From: Symbiodinium microadriaticum
Taxonomy: Eukaryota > Sar > Dinophyceae > Suessiales > Symbiodiniaceae
NCBI GenBank assembly: GCA_001939145.1
Contig: LSRX01000255.1
Coordinates: 394,195-458,194, forward strand
DNA length: 64,000 bases
Reading direction: 5' to 3'
The translations under genes were made by a program, and so were the position numbers. Numbering within the stretch: position 1 is the first letter of the stretch; each line of letters starts with the position of its first letter. Below the pieces are notes generated by a model. The model was not told the origin of the DNA and did not search any database. It saw only the letters and a program-made list of their open reading frames with translations. Of the stretch, positions 1 to 12,091 are shown one piece after another.

Positions 1-130
1 TTTGGGGGTTTAGGGTTTATGGTTTGGGGGTTTGGGGGGTTTAGGGGTTTGGGGGTTTAGGGGTTTAGGGGTTTGGCGGTTTAGGTGTTTAGAGGTTTAG
101 GGTTCGGGGGTTTAGGGTTTAGGGTTTCTT
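1..130. repeat. Degenerate telomere-like TTTAGGG repeat
   Basis: This stretch is made of TTTAGGG, TTTGGGG and TTTAGGGG units. The G-rich strand reads away from the window start. A real left chromosome end would read CCCTAAA on the + strand, so this is an interstitial tract and not a telomere. Similar tracts recur all through the introns of this window. Confidence 0.85.
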
Positions 131-149
131 GCAGGATTCCTTGAAGGGA

Positions 150-250
150 TCCCTATTTCTTAATGTAGGGGGCCAAAGTAATTGCCTATACTATTTTGGG
201 GGCTCCTTATGTTCATAGTATAATGGGCCCCAAAACCCTATCCTATTAGG
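150..250. repeat. Hairpin element, family A (degenerate)
   Basis: GTAGGGGGCC at the left, a central tract with CTATACTATTTTGGGGGCTCC, and a right part GGGCCCCAAAACCCTATCC. It resembles the better preserved family A copies at 1453, 11238 and 33124 but has lost part of its arms. Confidence 0.4.
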
Positions 251-1452
251 GTGTTTAGGGCCTAAACATCCCTAAACCTTTTTTTCGTCAAACTAGGGAT
301 TATAGGGTTTTAAAGGGTTGGGGCCCAATTGGTTTAATCTATGCTGGAGGTGAGCTTTAACTTTGTTTGGGGGTGCTTGTTACCCCAATGTAGCCCCAAA
401 GGCTAGGACATTTTCAGGTGGGTAGTTACCGATATAGGAGCCTGATAGAAGGTCTATATACCTTATAGCAGCCTTAAAGAAGCCCTATATACCCTAGACT
501 TCCCACCTGTAGTTTCCTTTAACAAAGGTTAACCTTTAGTTCCCTTAAGATACTGGTCAAGTAAGGTTGTTCTCGGTTCTAGTGTCGAGCTTTGGGCCGT
601 AAGGCGCTTAGGGTGTCGGGATTAGGGATGAGGGGTTACAGGGTTTAGGAATAGAAGGGTTAGGGATTAGGGCTTCGGAATCAAGGCGATTCGGGTTTTA
701 GAGTTCAGGGTCTGGTTAGGGAACTTGTTAAGTCCTTGAATTACAAGTAGCATTTGGTGTCCAGGGCTGTTTTGGAAAACCCCTAGAATCTGCCCTAGAA
801 AGCCCATGAAGACTCATGAAGACCCCGCAGTTGCAAAGAGCAGCCTTACTATACTGCCTGTGTGCTTTCGATTCTGAGGCTGTTGATGAAGCTGGATGGC
901 AAGAACAAGGCCGGATGTGGGAGGTTTTGGGTTTAGCGTTCTGGGTTTCGGGTTCAGGATTCGGGGTTACTCGGGTTCATCGTTAAGAGTTTATGGTTTC
1001 AGAAACTAAGGGGCTTTTGCTAGGGCTATTCCGGTGCGGTGCAGGGCTCAGGATGTAGAGTTATTGGTTTTCGCAACCGAATTGAGTCGTTTATCAGGAT
1101 GATTAGGTTTCAGGGTTTCGGGACTCAGGGTTTGTGCAGACTCTGAATGATAGTAAGATCCTTCATAAATAGGATGCGGGATTCCGGGCCACCCTTTGAA
1201 TGCCACTTGTTCGAGACTTTCCGGCTTTGTTTGGTTAGGGCTTCAGGTTGTAGGCCTTCTAGGGCTTTGGGGGTTAAGGGTGGGGGATGCCCACTGGCAT
1301 GATGAATGTATGATCACCAACCTTAAACCAACGTTGCCCGGAGCCCTGCAAGCCGTTCAGCCACCCCTAAACCCTAAACCCTTCATAGCTACAGCCCGTG
1401 TCAGGAGAAGCAGGGGCGAGGAAGCCGAGACAGCGACCAAAAGTCGCAGGCT

Positions 1453-1550
1453 AGTGGCCTTAATAATTAGCATAGGGTTCGGGGTATACTATAGTATAGT
1501 TATAATAAGGAGCCCCCAAAACCCTAATCTATTTATTAAGGCCCCTACAT
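1453..1550. repeat. Hairpin element, family A
   Basis: About 98 bp. The left arm reads GGCCTTAATAATTAGCATAG and the right arm reads CTATTTATTAAGGCCCCTAC, its near inverted complement. Between them is TATACTATAGTATAGTTATA followed by AAGGAGCCCCCAAAACCC. The same architecture occurs at 9137, 11238, 33124 and 52144. Confidence 0.7.
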
Positions 1551-1982
1551 TGGGGTCATTGGCATTGCAGAGGGTCGAACGGCACGGATGTCAGCTTGCC
1601 AAGGCGTACTCCAGGGCTCAGCGTTTTGGGTTTTACCGTGTTGGAGCATTTCCGTTATGATAAAGGCCATCGTCATAGCCATATGCAAGAGTAGCGAGAA
1701 CCGTAAAGACATAATACTTGTTCGGCAATGTGACGTTCCGGATGCTGTTTTGTGATCTAGGCCATAGCCAGATTTCATGTTCGGCAAAACGGTGACCATG
1801 AACTTGTGATGGTAGCGACAAGCTTGGCGGCCGTCGTAGATGAAGTAATGCCACTTTCCCCAGTTCCAACAGACTTCCCAGCCCTCCAGCAACCCTGACC
1901 TTGAACTGAGAGCCGAACCTCAACGGCTTTAGAACTTCAGGGCTTTATTTGTTCAGGTTTTTTGAGTTCGAGGGCCTTCGGG

Positions 1983-2020
<38 letters not shown>

Positions 2021-2140
2021 CTGTCTGTCTGTCTGTCCGTCTGTCCGTCGGTCTGTCTGTCTGTCTGCCGGCCGTCTGGCTGGCTGGGTGGCTGGCTGGC
2101 TGACTGGCTGTCTGTCTGTCTGTCTGTCTGTCTGTCTGGC

Positions 2141-2171
<31 letters not shown>

Positions 2172-2215
2172 GTGTCTGTGTGTGTTTGTTTGTGTTCGTT
2201 CGTGTGAGAAGAATG
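1983..2215. repeat. TG and CTGT/CTGG microsatellite
   Basis: A (TG)n run is followed by long TCTG, CTGG and CTGT tetranucleotide runs. Long open frames on both strands here (Cys/Val/Leu-rich or Thr/Asp/Arg-rich) result from the repeat and are not genes. Confidence 0.9.
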
Positions 2216-2509
2216 CGAGTGAGTGCGTGGATGCTTGTGTGTGTGGCTATGGTATGGTGAGGGAAGCACCGGTTGGCCACCGATGTGTACCTGCAATGTA
2301 CAGAGTGAAGCCGATGTCAATTCTCAATTCTCAGGTCTGCTGTCTCGGGTAGAGTGACTGCCTGCATTGTTGCCGCAATCTGACATTCATGATGGCTCGA
2401 CCCCATGTCTGATTACACACCGCAACGGAGTCTCCTGTGCACTAACAGCTAGCGTATGTACTTCAGGTACATCTGTCCGCGAGTGCAGAAGCCACTTTTC
2501 TAAGTAAGT

Positions 2510-2555
<46 letters not shown>

Positions 2556-2690
2556 GCGTGTGGGTGTGCGTGTGGGTGTGCGTGTGGGTGTGCGTGTGCG
2601 TGCGCGTGCGCGTGCGCGTGCGCGTGCGCGTGCACGTGTGCGTGTGCGTGCGTCCGTGCGTGCGTGCGTGCGTGCGTGTGTTTGTGTGTT
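2510..2690. repeat. TG / TGCG microsatellite
   Basis: (TG)n grades into GTGCGTGTGG and GCGTGC units. Open frames such as poly-Cys-Val or poly-His-Thr are products of the repeat. Confidence 0.9.
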
Positions 2691-2978
2691 TGTTGGTGTC
2701 TTCCTGCCTATCATAAGCAGCATCAGGATTGGCCAGCAGCACCACATGTAACTTCGAGAACAAAGCCTCGCCCCGAAATCGTGACCCTTAATTCGTAATC
2801 TTAGAACCCTGAACCACAAGACATCTTTGGGGAAGGCCTCGGACTCGGAGGAAGCGGAAATCCGGTGGGAGACTCAGGGGGAACCACAAATGGAGGCCTT
2901 TCGTTCCAGGGCTTGGCACTTAAGGCTCAGGGTTTTGGGACTGCTGGTGACTGAGACTTACAGTGTGGCGTATAGAGT

Positions 2979-3078
2979 TTACCCCCGTAGGCTCCAAAGT
3001 AGCTCCTTTTTGTGGGTTTATATCGAGAATCCTAGAAGGTAACCCCCAAAAGGAACTACTTTGGAGCCTATGGGTAGA
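2979..3078. repeat. Hairpin element, family E
   Basis: The left arm CCCGTAGGCTCCAAAGTAGC and right arm GGAACTACTTTGGAGCCTAT are nearly perfect inverted complements, with an internal CCTAGAAGGTAACCCCCAAA. A second copy lies at 54559-54660. Confidence 0.7.
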
Positions 3079-3114
3079 GCTTAAGGCCCTCCTAAGCTGA
3101 AACTTAAAGTGTGG

Positions 3115-3380
3115 ACCCTAAACCCTAAAGCCTAAACCCTATGGAGTTTAGGGCTTACTGTTTAGGGTTTCGGGTTTGGTGGTTACGGGATCGAGGTGTT
3201 GGGGGGGCTGAAAACAGGAACCTGCAGAGACAACTTGGGGACTGCAAGGCGTCCAGCATCCCCTCAGGCGCCGATATCGCGCTCTTTTTTCGGTTTAGGG
3301 TTTAGGGTTAAGTTTAGGGTTTAGGGTATAGGGTATAGGGTTTACGGTTTAATTTAGGGGTTAGGGCTTAGGATGTTTAG
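3115..3380. repeat. Telomere-like repeat tracts
   Basis: Two clusters of CCCTAAA and TTTAGGG variants (3115-3180 and 3288-3375) lie on either side of the candidate exon at 3228-3267, so both strand polarities occur within 260 bp. Confidence 0.75.
3228..3267 (+). CDS. Candidate upstream exon of the protein kinase gene
   Basis: This 40-nt segment is preceded by CCTGCAG and followed by a GC donor. Read in the frame that leaves two bases at its end, it joins in phase to the next exon at 3419 and gives a run beginning TTWGLQGVQ. The content is not recognisable and the support is only splice signals plus phase. Confidence 0.35.
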
Positions 3381-3418
3381 GATTTCGTTTTGGGGTTTAG
3401 GCTCTGTTGTGTGCCGAG

Positions 3419-3622
3419 GTTGGATGAGATCCAGAAGGAGAAGAAGGCACCGAGAAACCGCTGGAACATTTTCCCTGCTTCAATTATGGGAATCACTCGG
3501 ATTTGTTTTCATTATCCTGCTTACTATGCAGAGGATGATCACAAGCACGACTGCCAACAAATTGCGTATAGCACAGCTCGACAGAAGCTTGCTTCCGAGT
3601 TGATGAAGGCTGTTCAACTCAG
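3419..3622 (+). CDS. Kinase exon: N-terminal region before the catalytic domain
   Basis: A 204-nt exon with acceptor GCCGAG before 3419 and donor GTAGGG after 3622. It reads LDEIQKEKKAPRNRW at the start and ASELMKAVQL at the end, and the two leftover bases join to C at 3834 to make a Ser codon. No known domain was recognised. It is the largest exon of this gene. Confidence 0.7.
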
Positions 3623-4378
3623 GTAGGGTAAGCTATGATTGATGGTGGCACTCGCAAGAGGGATTTGCACGCAGACCCGTATCCTAAACCCGAAAAACCC
3701 TAAATTCGAAACCTTATAAACCCTGCGCCTTAACACCCTGAAGTCTAAGCCGTATAACCTCTAGGACCCTAAACTCAACGCCTAAAAAATCTCAGCCTAA
3801 CTCCGCAACCCTAAACCTGCCTACGCCGCAGAGCGACTTCTTGCAGGTTGGCGCGGGCAGCTTTGGAGCCGTTTGGAAGGCCGTCTGAGGGGCTCAGGCT
3901 TTTTGGTTTTTTGGGGGGCTCTAGATCTTCAGGGTAGTAGAGCTCATGCTTGCGGCTGTTGGTCGGTTCAGATGAAGTAGTTCGAGTTGATGTTAAGGCG
4001 TCGGGAGTGTGCATAGTAGGGAAGGTTGCTGAACTTCTCTTATGAGAATGAGAAGCTGTGAAACCCCCAGACCCCCAGATGAAGCTCACAGCTCCAGGAT
4101 GTGGAGCCCTTAATCTTCAGAACCCCACTATAAAACCCCCCCCCCCCCGCCCCCCATATCATATGCACATTCTTCATCTCTGAACCCTAAACCCTAAACC
4201 ATAAGCCCTAACCCTAAGCCCCTAAACCCTCTTGCCACGCATAGAAATTACAGAGCCCTGCGGAGGCCAAGTGCCGAGGCCGCGATGTCGCAGTAAAGCC
4301 GGAACCTCGGAAGGGTTTGCCCGGGAGCCTACTTAGGCTCTAGGGCCAGGGTTTAGGCTCTAGTAGCGGGTATTGTAG

Positions 4379-4410
<32 letters not shown>

Positions 4411-7400
4411 GTATGTACGACCTGTATATACACACACATAGAGGGAGAGAGAGCGAAAGAAAGAGAGAGGGAGAGAGAGAGGGAGTGTGTGTGTGTGTGT
4501 GTGCGCACCACCCTGAAGCTGACAGCAGCGCTTGGAGGTTCATGGGTTGCCACAAGTGGGGTTATACGATGCTGTCCTATGGGCTTTAAGTGTCCCGACC
4601 CTGCGGCACCCTATGCAAGCCAAACACTCTGAGTCTCTGAGCCCGTCTGAGCCCTGAAACCTGGAGCCCACTTCTGCGCCGCAGCGCCAGGTACTGCCAG
4701 GTTGGCAAGCCATCGGAGGCCGCGCACGGGAAGCTTGGGGGCACTTCGATACGTAGGGCCTCTGGGCTTGGGGATTTGCAGGTGCTGAGTTTGGAGCTGT
4801 TAGAGCTGAAATTCTATTATTTCAGATAGCTACCTGCTCGCTTGGTGAATTGCAAGGACTAACTTTGCTTGCAACATCACAGTGGTCGTCAAGAAATCGA
4901 CATTGCAATCTGCTCGGTGGATTTCGGCGACCCGCGTAGATCTAGGAAACTATACTATATATTATTTACAATATGTTTTATGTATATTGCTTATTACTGC
5001 ATGTTATATATTGTTGCAAGACAGTGCTGTTTGCCACGGCGTTGGTTTCGGAGCTCGGTCTGTGAAGCAGCACACAAAAGGTCAAGGGTAACTCCACTGA
5101 ACATACTTGGAGGTTCATGAGTAGTTATAAGTGGGGTTATAATTAGGGTAACTATAGTTATAACCCATATCAAGGGACTTGTAAGCCTACTTATAACTAC
5201 CCATGAACCTCCAAGTATGAAGCTGGTTCTTGAACCAAGACCGGCGATGCCTGCCCGCATATCGTGCAGTCGAGTTTTCAGTACAGGCTTGTTCAAACTT
5301 AAACTCCACAAAAACAATCGCAACCGACAGTTGGTAAACCGACTAGCACGTAGGACTCAGGAGCATTTGAGCTGCAGATTTCATTGACGCGTTCCAGGAT
5401 TCCGAACACTTTGTACTATGAGATAGTTTCTCTCTATTCCCGTATAAACTGATTGTTATCGGATTAGGAATGCTCCCAAGTTTGTGTTGCGGTCTCTTCA
5501 TCTGTTTTGGGCAGGAATCGCGAATCTGAAATCGCCATGTCTCTGAGTATTCAGGTGTGCTTGCCACTAAGTGGCAGGGCGGTATCATTGGATGCAGACC
5601 GTGAGGAGTCTGTGGAATCCCTGAAACGCCGTGCCCAAAAGGCTTTGGCGGTTGGCAGGGGCCATCTCATGGACTCTTCCGGGGGCGCTCTGGATGGAGC
5701 TACTACTCTTACAGATGCCGAGTTGAAGAACGGCGACACCCTCATTTTTCAGGTTGGGCAGGTCCATGTCCGGGGCAACATGGTGGCCTTGGCCGCTGTT
5801 CTCGGTGACGGATCTGTTGTGACCTGGGGTTCTGCTTCCTATGGTGGTGACAGCAGTGCTGTGCAAGATCAGCTGAAGAATGTGCAGCAGATCAAAGCCT
5901 CTCACAATGCTTTTGCTGCTATTCTCCGCGACGGATCTGTCGTGACCTGGGGTCATAGTTGGAGTGGTGGTGACAGCAGTGCTGTGCAGGCTCAGCTGAA
6001 GAATGTGCAGCAGATGCATGCTTCTAAGGGCGCTTTTGCCGCTATTCTCGCTGACGGCTCCGTCGTTACTTGGGGTGATGCACGTCTGGGTGGCAACAGC
6101 AGCGCTGCGCAGGAACAGCTGAAGAATGTTCAGCAAATCCAAGCGTGTGAGTATGCGTTTGCCGCCATTCTTGCCGATGGATCTGTCGTGACCTGGGGCG
6201 ATAAGTACTATGGTGGTGACAGCAGTTCGGTGCAAGACCAGTTAAAGAACGTGCAACAGATTCATGCGTCTTGTAGCGCGTTTGCCGCCGTTCTTCATGA
6301 TGGTTCCGTCGTGACCTGGGGTAGTGAGCAGCACGGCGGGGATAGCAGTGCTGTTCAAGATAAGCTGAGAGCCGTGCAGCAGATCCATGCCACCAACTAT
6401 GCCTTCGCTGCCATTCTTGGCGATGGATCTGTTGTGACTTGGGGCCAAGCTGGCTATGGTGGAGACAGTAATGCTGTGGGTGATCAACTGAGGAACGTGA
6501 AGACTATCCAAGCTTCTGGCTTTGCTTTCGCCGCCATTCTTGGAGATGGTTCTGTAGTGACCTGGGGCACAGCTGGATCTGGCGGTGACAGCAGCGCTGT
6601 GCAGGATCAGCTGAAAAATGTTGAGCACATTCAAGGCTCGCAGTATGCTTTTGCTGCTATTCTGGAAGATGGATCTGTCGTGACCTGGGGTGATAGCTGG
6701 TGTGGTGGTGACAGTAGTGCTGTGAAGGATCAACTGAAGAACGTGCTACAGATCGAAGCATCTGAGAGTGCCTTTGCCGCCATTCTTGCCAGTGGAGCCA
6801 TCGTGACCTGGGGCAGTTCGGTAAGTGGTGGCGACAGCAGCTCTGTGCGGGATCAGCTGATGAACATGTGACAATCAGCGACTCTCAACCAAAAAGCAAT
6901 TTCTTCTTATTCGATATCGTCAGAACCCTACACCCCTAAACCCTCCCAAATGATAGACCCTAAACCCCAAGCCCCAAAACCCTCTAACCCCCAAAGCTTA
7001 ACCTGCGTTGACAGGTGGGTAGTTCTCTAAATAGAGGCACCTTTCGGTGCCGCACTATGTTGGGGATGTGAACAGGGACCATAGTTGAGAGAACTACACT
7101 TACAGTACCCTTATAGAAAACCCCATGGATCCCTTCAAAATATGGAAACCGAAAACAAAGACACTAATTGAGAGAACTGCCAGGTGGCTCCTCCAATGTT
7201 CCATGGAGGAGGGAAGGCTTAGCAAGCTCCCTATCTTGAACTACCAAAACCAACTTTTTGTAGGATCCCTACAATTTCTGTGTTACGGCCTATAAGAAGA
7301 GCCAGCAGCAAAACGGATTTTATGGTAGTTTAAGGTAAATCCTACACCCGAATCCCTGAACCCCAAACCCTAATCCCTAAACCTTAATCCCTAAACCCTA

Positions 7401-10400
7401 AACCCCTGAACCCGAATCCCCTAAACCTTAATATCCAGGAGCCCAGAGTTCCCATTGAATGGGACTTTCCGAAAACAAGGGGTACCTTATTTTGGGGTCC
7501 TTATAATAAGGATCCTACTATTCAGGTTACCATTAGGGTCCCCTATTTTCGGAAACCCCCATCAAAATCCCGCATTACCTTAGGGACCTACGGGAATTAG
7601 GGTTTCGGGTTTAGTGTTTAGGGTCATGGGTCATGCAGGATGTATACCAACAACCGTCGTCTACAGCGAACCCCCAGACAGTTAAGTTGGAACATGGGTC
7701 TTAGGATGTTTTGTGCTAGGACCCCTTACGCTTTACCTGACAGGAGCCCCCTTAAAAGGATCTCTCACACTGAAAGGAGCCCTTCAAGGAGTTCTTATAA
7801 CTTCAGGGTATGAGGTTAAGAATGTATCAACTTTCTGGCTTCTAACTCTTTAGTCTTCCAAGAAACGCAACTGGAGACTGTGAACCCCTTGGGGTTTAGG
7901 GTCTTAGGGTCTTACGCTTTAGGGCTCAGGCCTTAGAATCTTAGGATTTAGGGTGTACTTGAACCCTAGAAGACCTTTTTAAAAGGGTCTCTCCTTTTAG
8001 AAGTCTTTACGGAGGTAGGTTACTTAAGGGGCTAAGGTAGGTTTGCACGCAGATGCCGCAGCACGAAGCCCAAGATCTGAATCCTTCATAAAAGCGCTTT
8101 AGCTGATTATGATTCTTATCGTCTTCATTGTCATTACTGTTTTTGTATGACTTCCAGGCGGTGCAACACTCGTAGCAGAATCAAAGCTGCCCTCAGGGTT
8201 CGTAGGGACCTGTCGTCGGTGTTTCATAGTATAGCGGAGCCCGTGTAGAAGGACACCCACTAAGATGCCCGAAACCCGATAAAGGATACACCCTAGTTAG
8301 TCTTCTGAAGCTCCCACGTCGGGTGTCTCCTTTCCCGGTCTCTCCAAGGCCTCAACCCTTCTGGTAATCCCGACGCCACCACCCAAAGCCCCTCCCAAGC
8401 ACCCTAAACCCTAAACCCTAAAAACCCCTAAACCCCTAAACTCCCAAACCTTAAACCCCTAAATCCTAAACCCCAAGTACCCTTTAAAAGAGGTAGACCC
8501 CCGGGCCAGCTTGGAGCAGGTGAAGATGATCGAGGCCTGCCGGTGACTCTCCCCCGCCCCTAGTTGCAAGCGACGGTCCACCACAGGAAAAGCCCCTGTC
8601 TCCAGAGATTTGAGGGTGGGTCTGTGGTTTAGGGCCCTAAACCCTAAACCCTAAGCCCCGAACCCAAAGCCCTAAGCCCTAAACCCAAAGCCCTAAGCCC
8701 TAAACCCTAAGCCCTAAGCCCTAAACCCTAAGCCCCAAACCCTAAACCCTAAACCCAAAGCCCTAAACCCTAAACCCTAAGCCCTAAACCCTAAAGCCCT
8801 AAACCCAAAGCCCTAAACCCTAAGCCCTAAACCCCTAAACCCTAAACCCCTAAACCCTATCTGGTTTAGGGTCTGTGGGTCTAGAGCTTGAGCCTTCACA
8901 CCTCTGCTTAGATCTTGGGGCTTCGAGGCCCAGAGGAAGACCGGAGACTCCTAGTTTACTATAGGTGCCTTAATAAGTAGACTAGGGGCTTAGGGGGTTT
9001 CCTTTAAAGGGTTCCTTTAAAGGGTTCTGTAAGGGTTTAGGGGCATAGCGACCTTAATAATTGGAATAGGGGTTTAGGGGGTTCCTTGAAAGGGTTCCTT
9101 TAAAGGGTTCTATAAGGGCCACTATCAAGGTTTAGGGGCATGGGGGCCTTAATAATTAGACTAGGGGCCCACTATACTCTAATTAAAATATATTAGAATA
9201 AGGAACCCCTCAAAACCCTGTTCTAATTCTGTAGGTCCCTACATTAGGTGTAAGAACGGTACAGAATTTGCAGAATCTTTGCCTTGTGGAAGCAGCAGCG
9301 ATGGAAAACTTTTCCAGCTAAACCTGCTCTTAACCCCCCGAAGTTGGCCCTAAACCCCCAAACCGCAACAGGAAGAGATTATTAACGCCCTCAGCGGCCC
9401 TAAACCCCCAAACCCCAACAGGAAGAGATTAGCTATCTCCGGAAGCTGCGCCACCCCCGGCTGGTGTCTTTCCTCGGCTTTGCGAAAGATGCTGGCCAGG
9501 CCTCGGACGGTGGGCGACGGCTTAGGTTTAGGGTTTTAGGGTTTAGGGTTAGGGTTCAGGGTTTCTGTGGTTGAGATAGCAGCAAAATGTAGTTGCGGCG
9601 GTGCTGGGTAGTAAACTAGGTACTGATGTGTGTGATGGCAACCAGAGGTACCGAGAATGCAGATCTTGATCTTCAGCCATGCAGGTTTTCAGCTTCAGGC
9701 CTGCAACTGCCTTCGCAACTGAGTGATAATGTCAATGTGCACCTTTCCAACCACATCTTGGGCGCATCCTACCCGACCCTGAGCACCAAGCCAAACGCAC
9801 CTGAAACAACAGTTACCCCTTCGTTCCGAAGCACGTCATCATTGGGTGTCACTAGGCCGTGTTCTGCACGAGGTCATCATCGTCATGGAGTTCATGTCCG
9901 GGGGATCTCTGTCCCATATCCTCTTCACCAAGAAGATGACCCTGTCGTCGACTGGCTTCGCAAGGAGGGTTTCGGGTTAGCGGTGTGAGAGTATCTTGGC
10001 GATGAGGGGTGGGGAACTTGAGCATTGGGGTCATGCTGTGGTTTGGGCCTGCGGGTTCAGAGCTCGGGGATTTCGGGTAGACTGGCTATGAGGCAGTGGA
10101 CGTTGACCTGGTAAGCTTCCCTTCTGATATTTGCCGGGGACTTCAATCTTGCGGGGGCAGTGCTGCTACGATGATGGCGGCTACCACTCTGAATAGTCCC
10201 TAAGTAGTGGTAATCCCGCCGTAGAACTGTCATGACTGCCGGTGTACAGCTACCCTTGCTTGCCAGAGCTGCGTGCAAGTATGCTTGCCATTGTCAGTTT
10301 CATGATTATCCTATCACACAGCATGTTGTTATGATAATTGCGATCTTTCGGACGCCCAGGTTCGATCGGAAGTGCGTCATGGCCCACCAGATGGCAGAGG

Positions 10401-12059
10401 GACTTGCCTTCCTCCACGACTTGAGCGTGGTGCCGGATCTGCACAAAACTATTAGATAGATCGCACTTCGTTTGAGCCTGGAGGCTAATTTTTAAGAACA
10501 ATGTAATAGTAACTTTCTAGTTTGCTTGAAAGCCCTCAGCAACATCTTAGAGTGCCGCCAAAAGTTGTGGTTCGGATTGCCTATCCACCAATCCGACTAG
10601 CGATCTACACATGCATATACTGTGCATGCCTACATGAACGCAAGCACACACATGTACAGTTATACTGTTAAAAAACCTCTAGATAAATGAACCGTGAAAT
10701 ACGTATGTACAACGGGTACATGAATCTTTTCTGGAGCGGGTGAGAGCGAGAGAGACAGAGACAAACACATACACACACACACACAGAGAGACAGAGAGAG
10801 AGAGAGACACACACAAACACAAACAACAACACAAACACGAACACACACACACACACACACGTGTCTTGTTTGCTGATGCCTTGTAATATCGGTTTGTTTA
10901 CTTACGTATTGGTGTATTTGTTTGTATGTGTGCATGTATGGTGGTTTGCTTTCTTGCTTGTTGAAGTTCTAATTTACTCACTCATATTAATATCTTCAGT
11001 GAGTTGCTCGTTTGGACCACCGTTTGGTCATGTTTATTTCTTGGCCGAGTCATTCGTTCCTTCACATTAGGAAATTATGTGTTGTCATGGTTGATTTGTT
11101 CGATACTGACCTTTTACCACGCATGCACATACTAGTCCCGATAGACAGGCCGATAGATCTATAAAGATCGATGGATAGGTATACAGACCGACACATAGAT
11201 AGGCAAGCAGGTAGATGCAGGTATGCGTGAATGTAACGTGGGGGCCTTAATAATTAGAATAGGGTTTTGGGGGTTCCTTACTATGATTATAGTATAATAT
11301 GCCCCCAAACCCTATTCTAATTATTAAGACCCTATTTTATGCATGTATGCTTTCCAAGTGACGGGGCAAAGTCGATGCTGCCATGCAGGTGCACCGAGAT
11401 CTGAAAACTGCGAATGTCATCCTCGATGATGACTTGCACCTCGGCCTTTAGGGTGGGATCACAGGCTTGGCTCCGGATGTTCGAGTTTGGGGTTGTGAGA
11501 GCATTCTGGTCCATTGCTGGCTGTTGTGACTTCCTGATGCATGCACGCAAGCATGTGCTTGCCCAGAGTGCTTGTTAATTACTGCGTACTATTTGGTTGT
11601 TGCAATTCTGCGCTGGTGTCGGCATCGGCGTCGGCATCGTCGTCGTGTCGTCGTCGCAGGAATCGTCGTCCTAGTTGTCGCCGCTGAGGTAATAATGACT
11701 ATCAATGATGATAACTGCTGCTGGTTTGTTGTAGAGGCAGGATCTTTGACAGAGGCGTGCATGGAGGTGTAGAGTTTCAGAGAAGGAGTGAAGGGTATCA
11801 TGCTTCGTCAAGGAGTCAAAAAGAGACCAAACTACATCAACCCGTAATTTCGACGCTAAACCTTAAACCCCTAAACAATGTTTCTGCTTCGAGGAACTGC
11901 AAGATTTGCGATTTCGGCTTGACGATCACCTTGGACCGGACTCACATGACGGACCCTTGGCCTGAGCACAGAAGGATCCGACATGAACAGGGCCTGTGGG
12001 CGGTTTAGGGTTTAGGGCTCAGGGTTTAGGGGGCTGTCTCTCCATCTTTGATTGTCTCG

Positions 12060-12091
<32 letters not shown>

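Larger units (their letters stand above)
131..3227. other. Intron-like or intergenic DNA, no gene recognised
   Basis: I see no convincing gene here. It holds scattered telomere-like words, hairpin elements (about 150-250, 1453-1550, 2979-3078) and two long microsatellites. A weak coding-like run at 2830-2905 (acidic, DSEEAE then IRWETQGEPQM) could be an upstream exon of the kinase gene, but its splice sites are unclear. Confidence 0.5.

Noticed and set aside
1-130. Chromosome-end telomere at the window start
   Set aside because: The G-rich strand has the wrong polarity for a left end, the units are irregular, and the same sequence occurs throughout the introns.
1937-2320. Overlapping open frames on both strands at the TG/CTGT repeat
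   Set aside because: The products are simple repeats (Cys-Val-Leu or Arg-Gln-Thr-Asp) created by the microsatellite.
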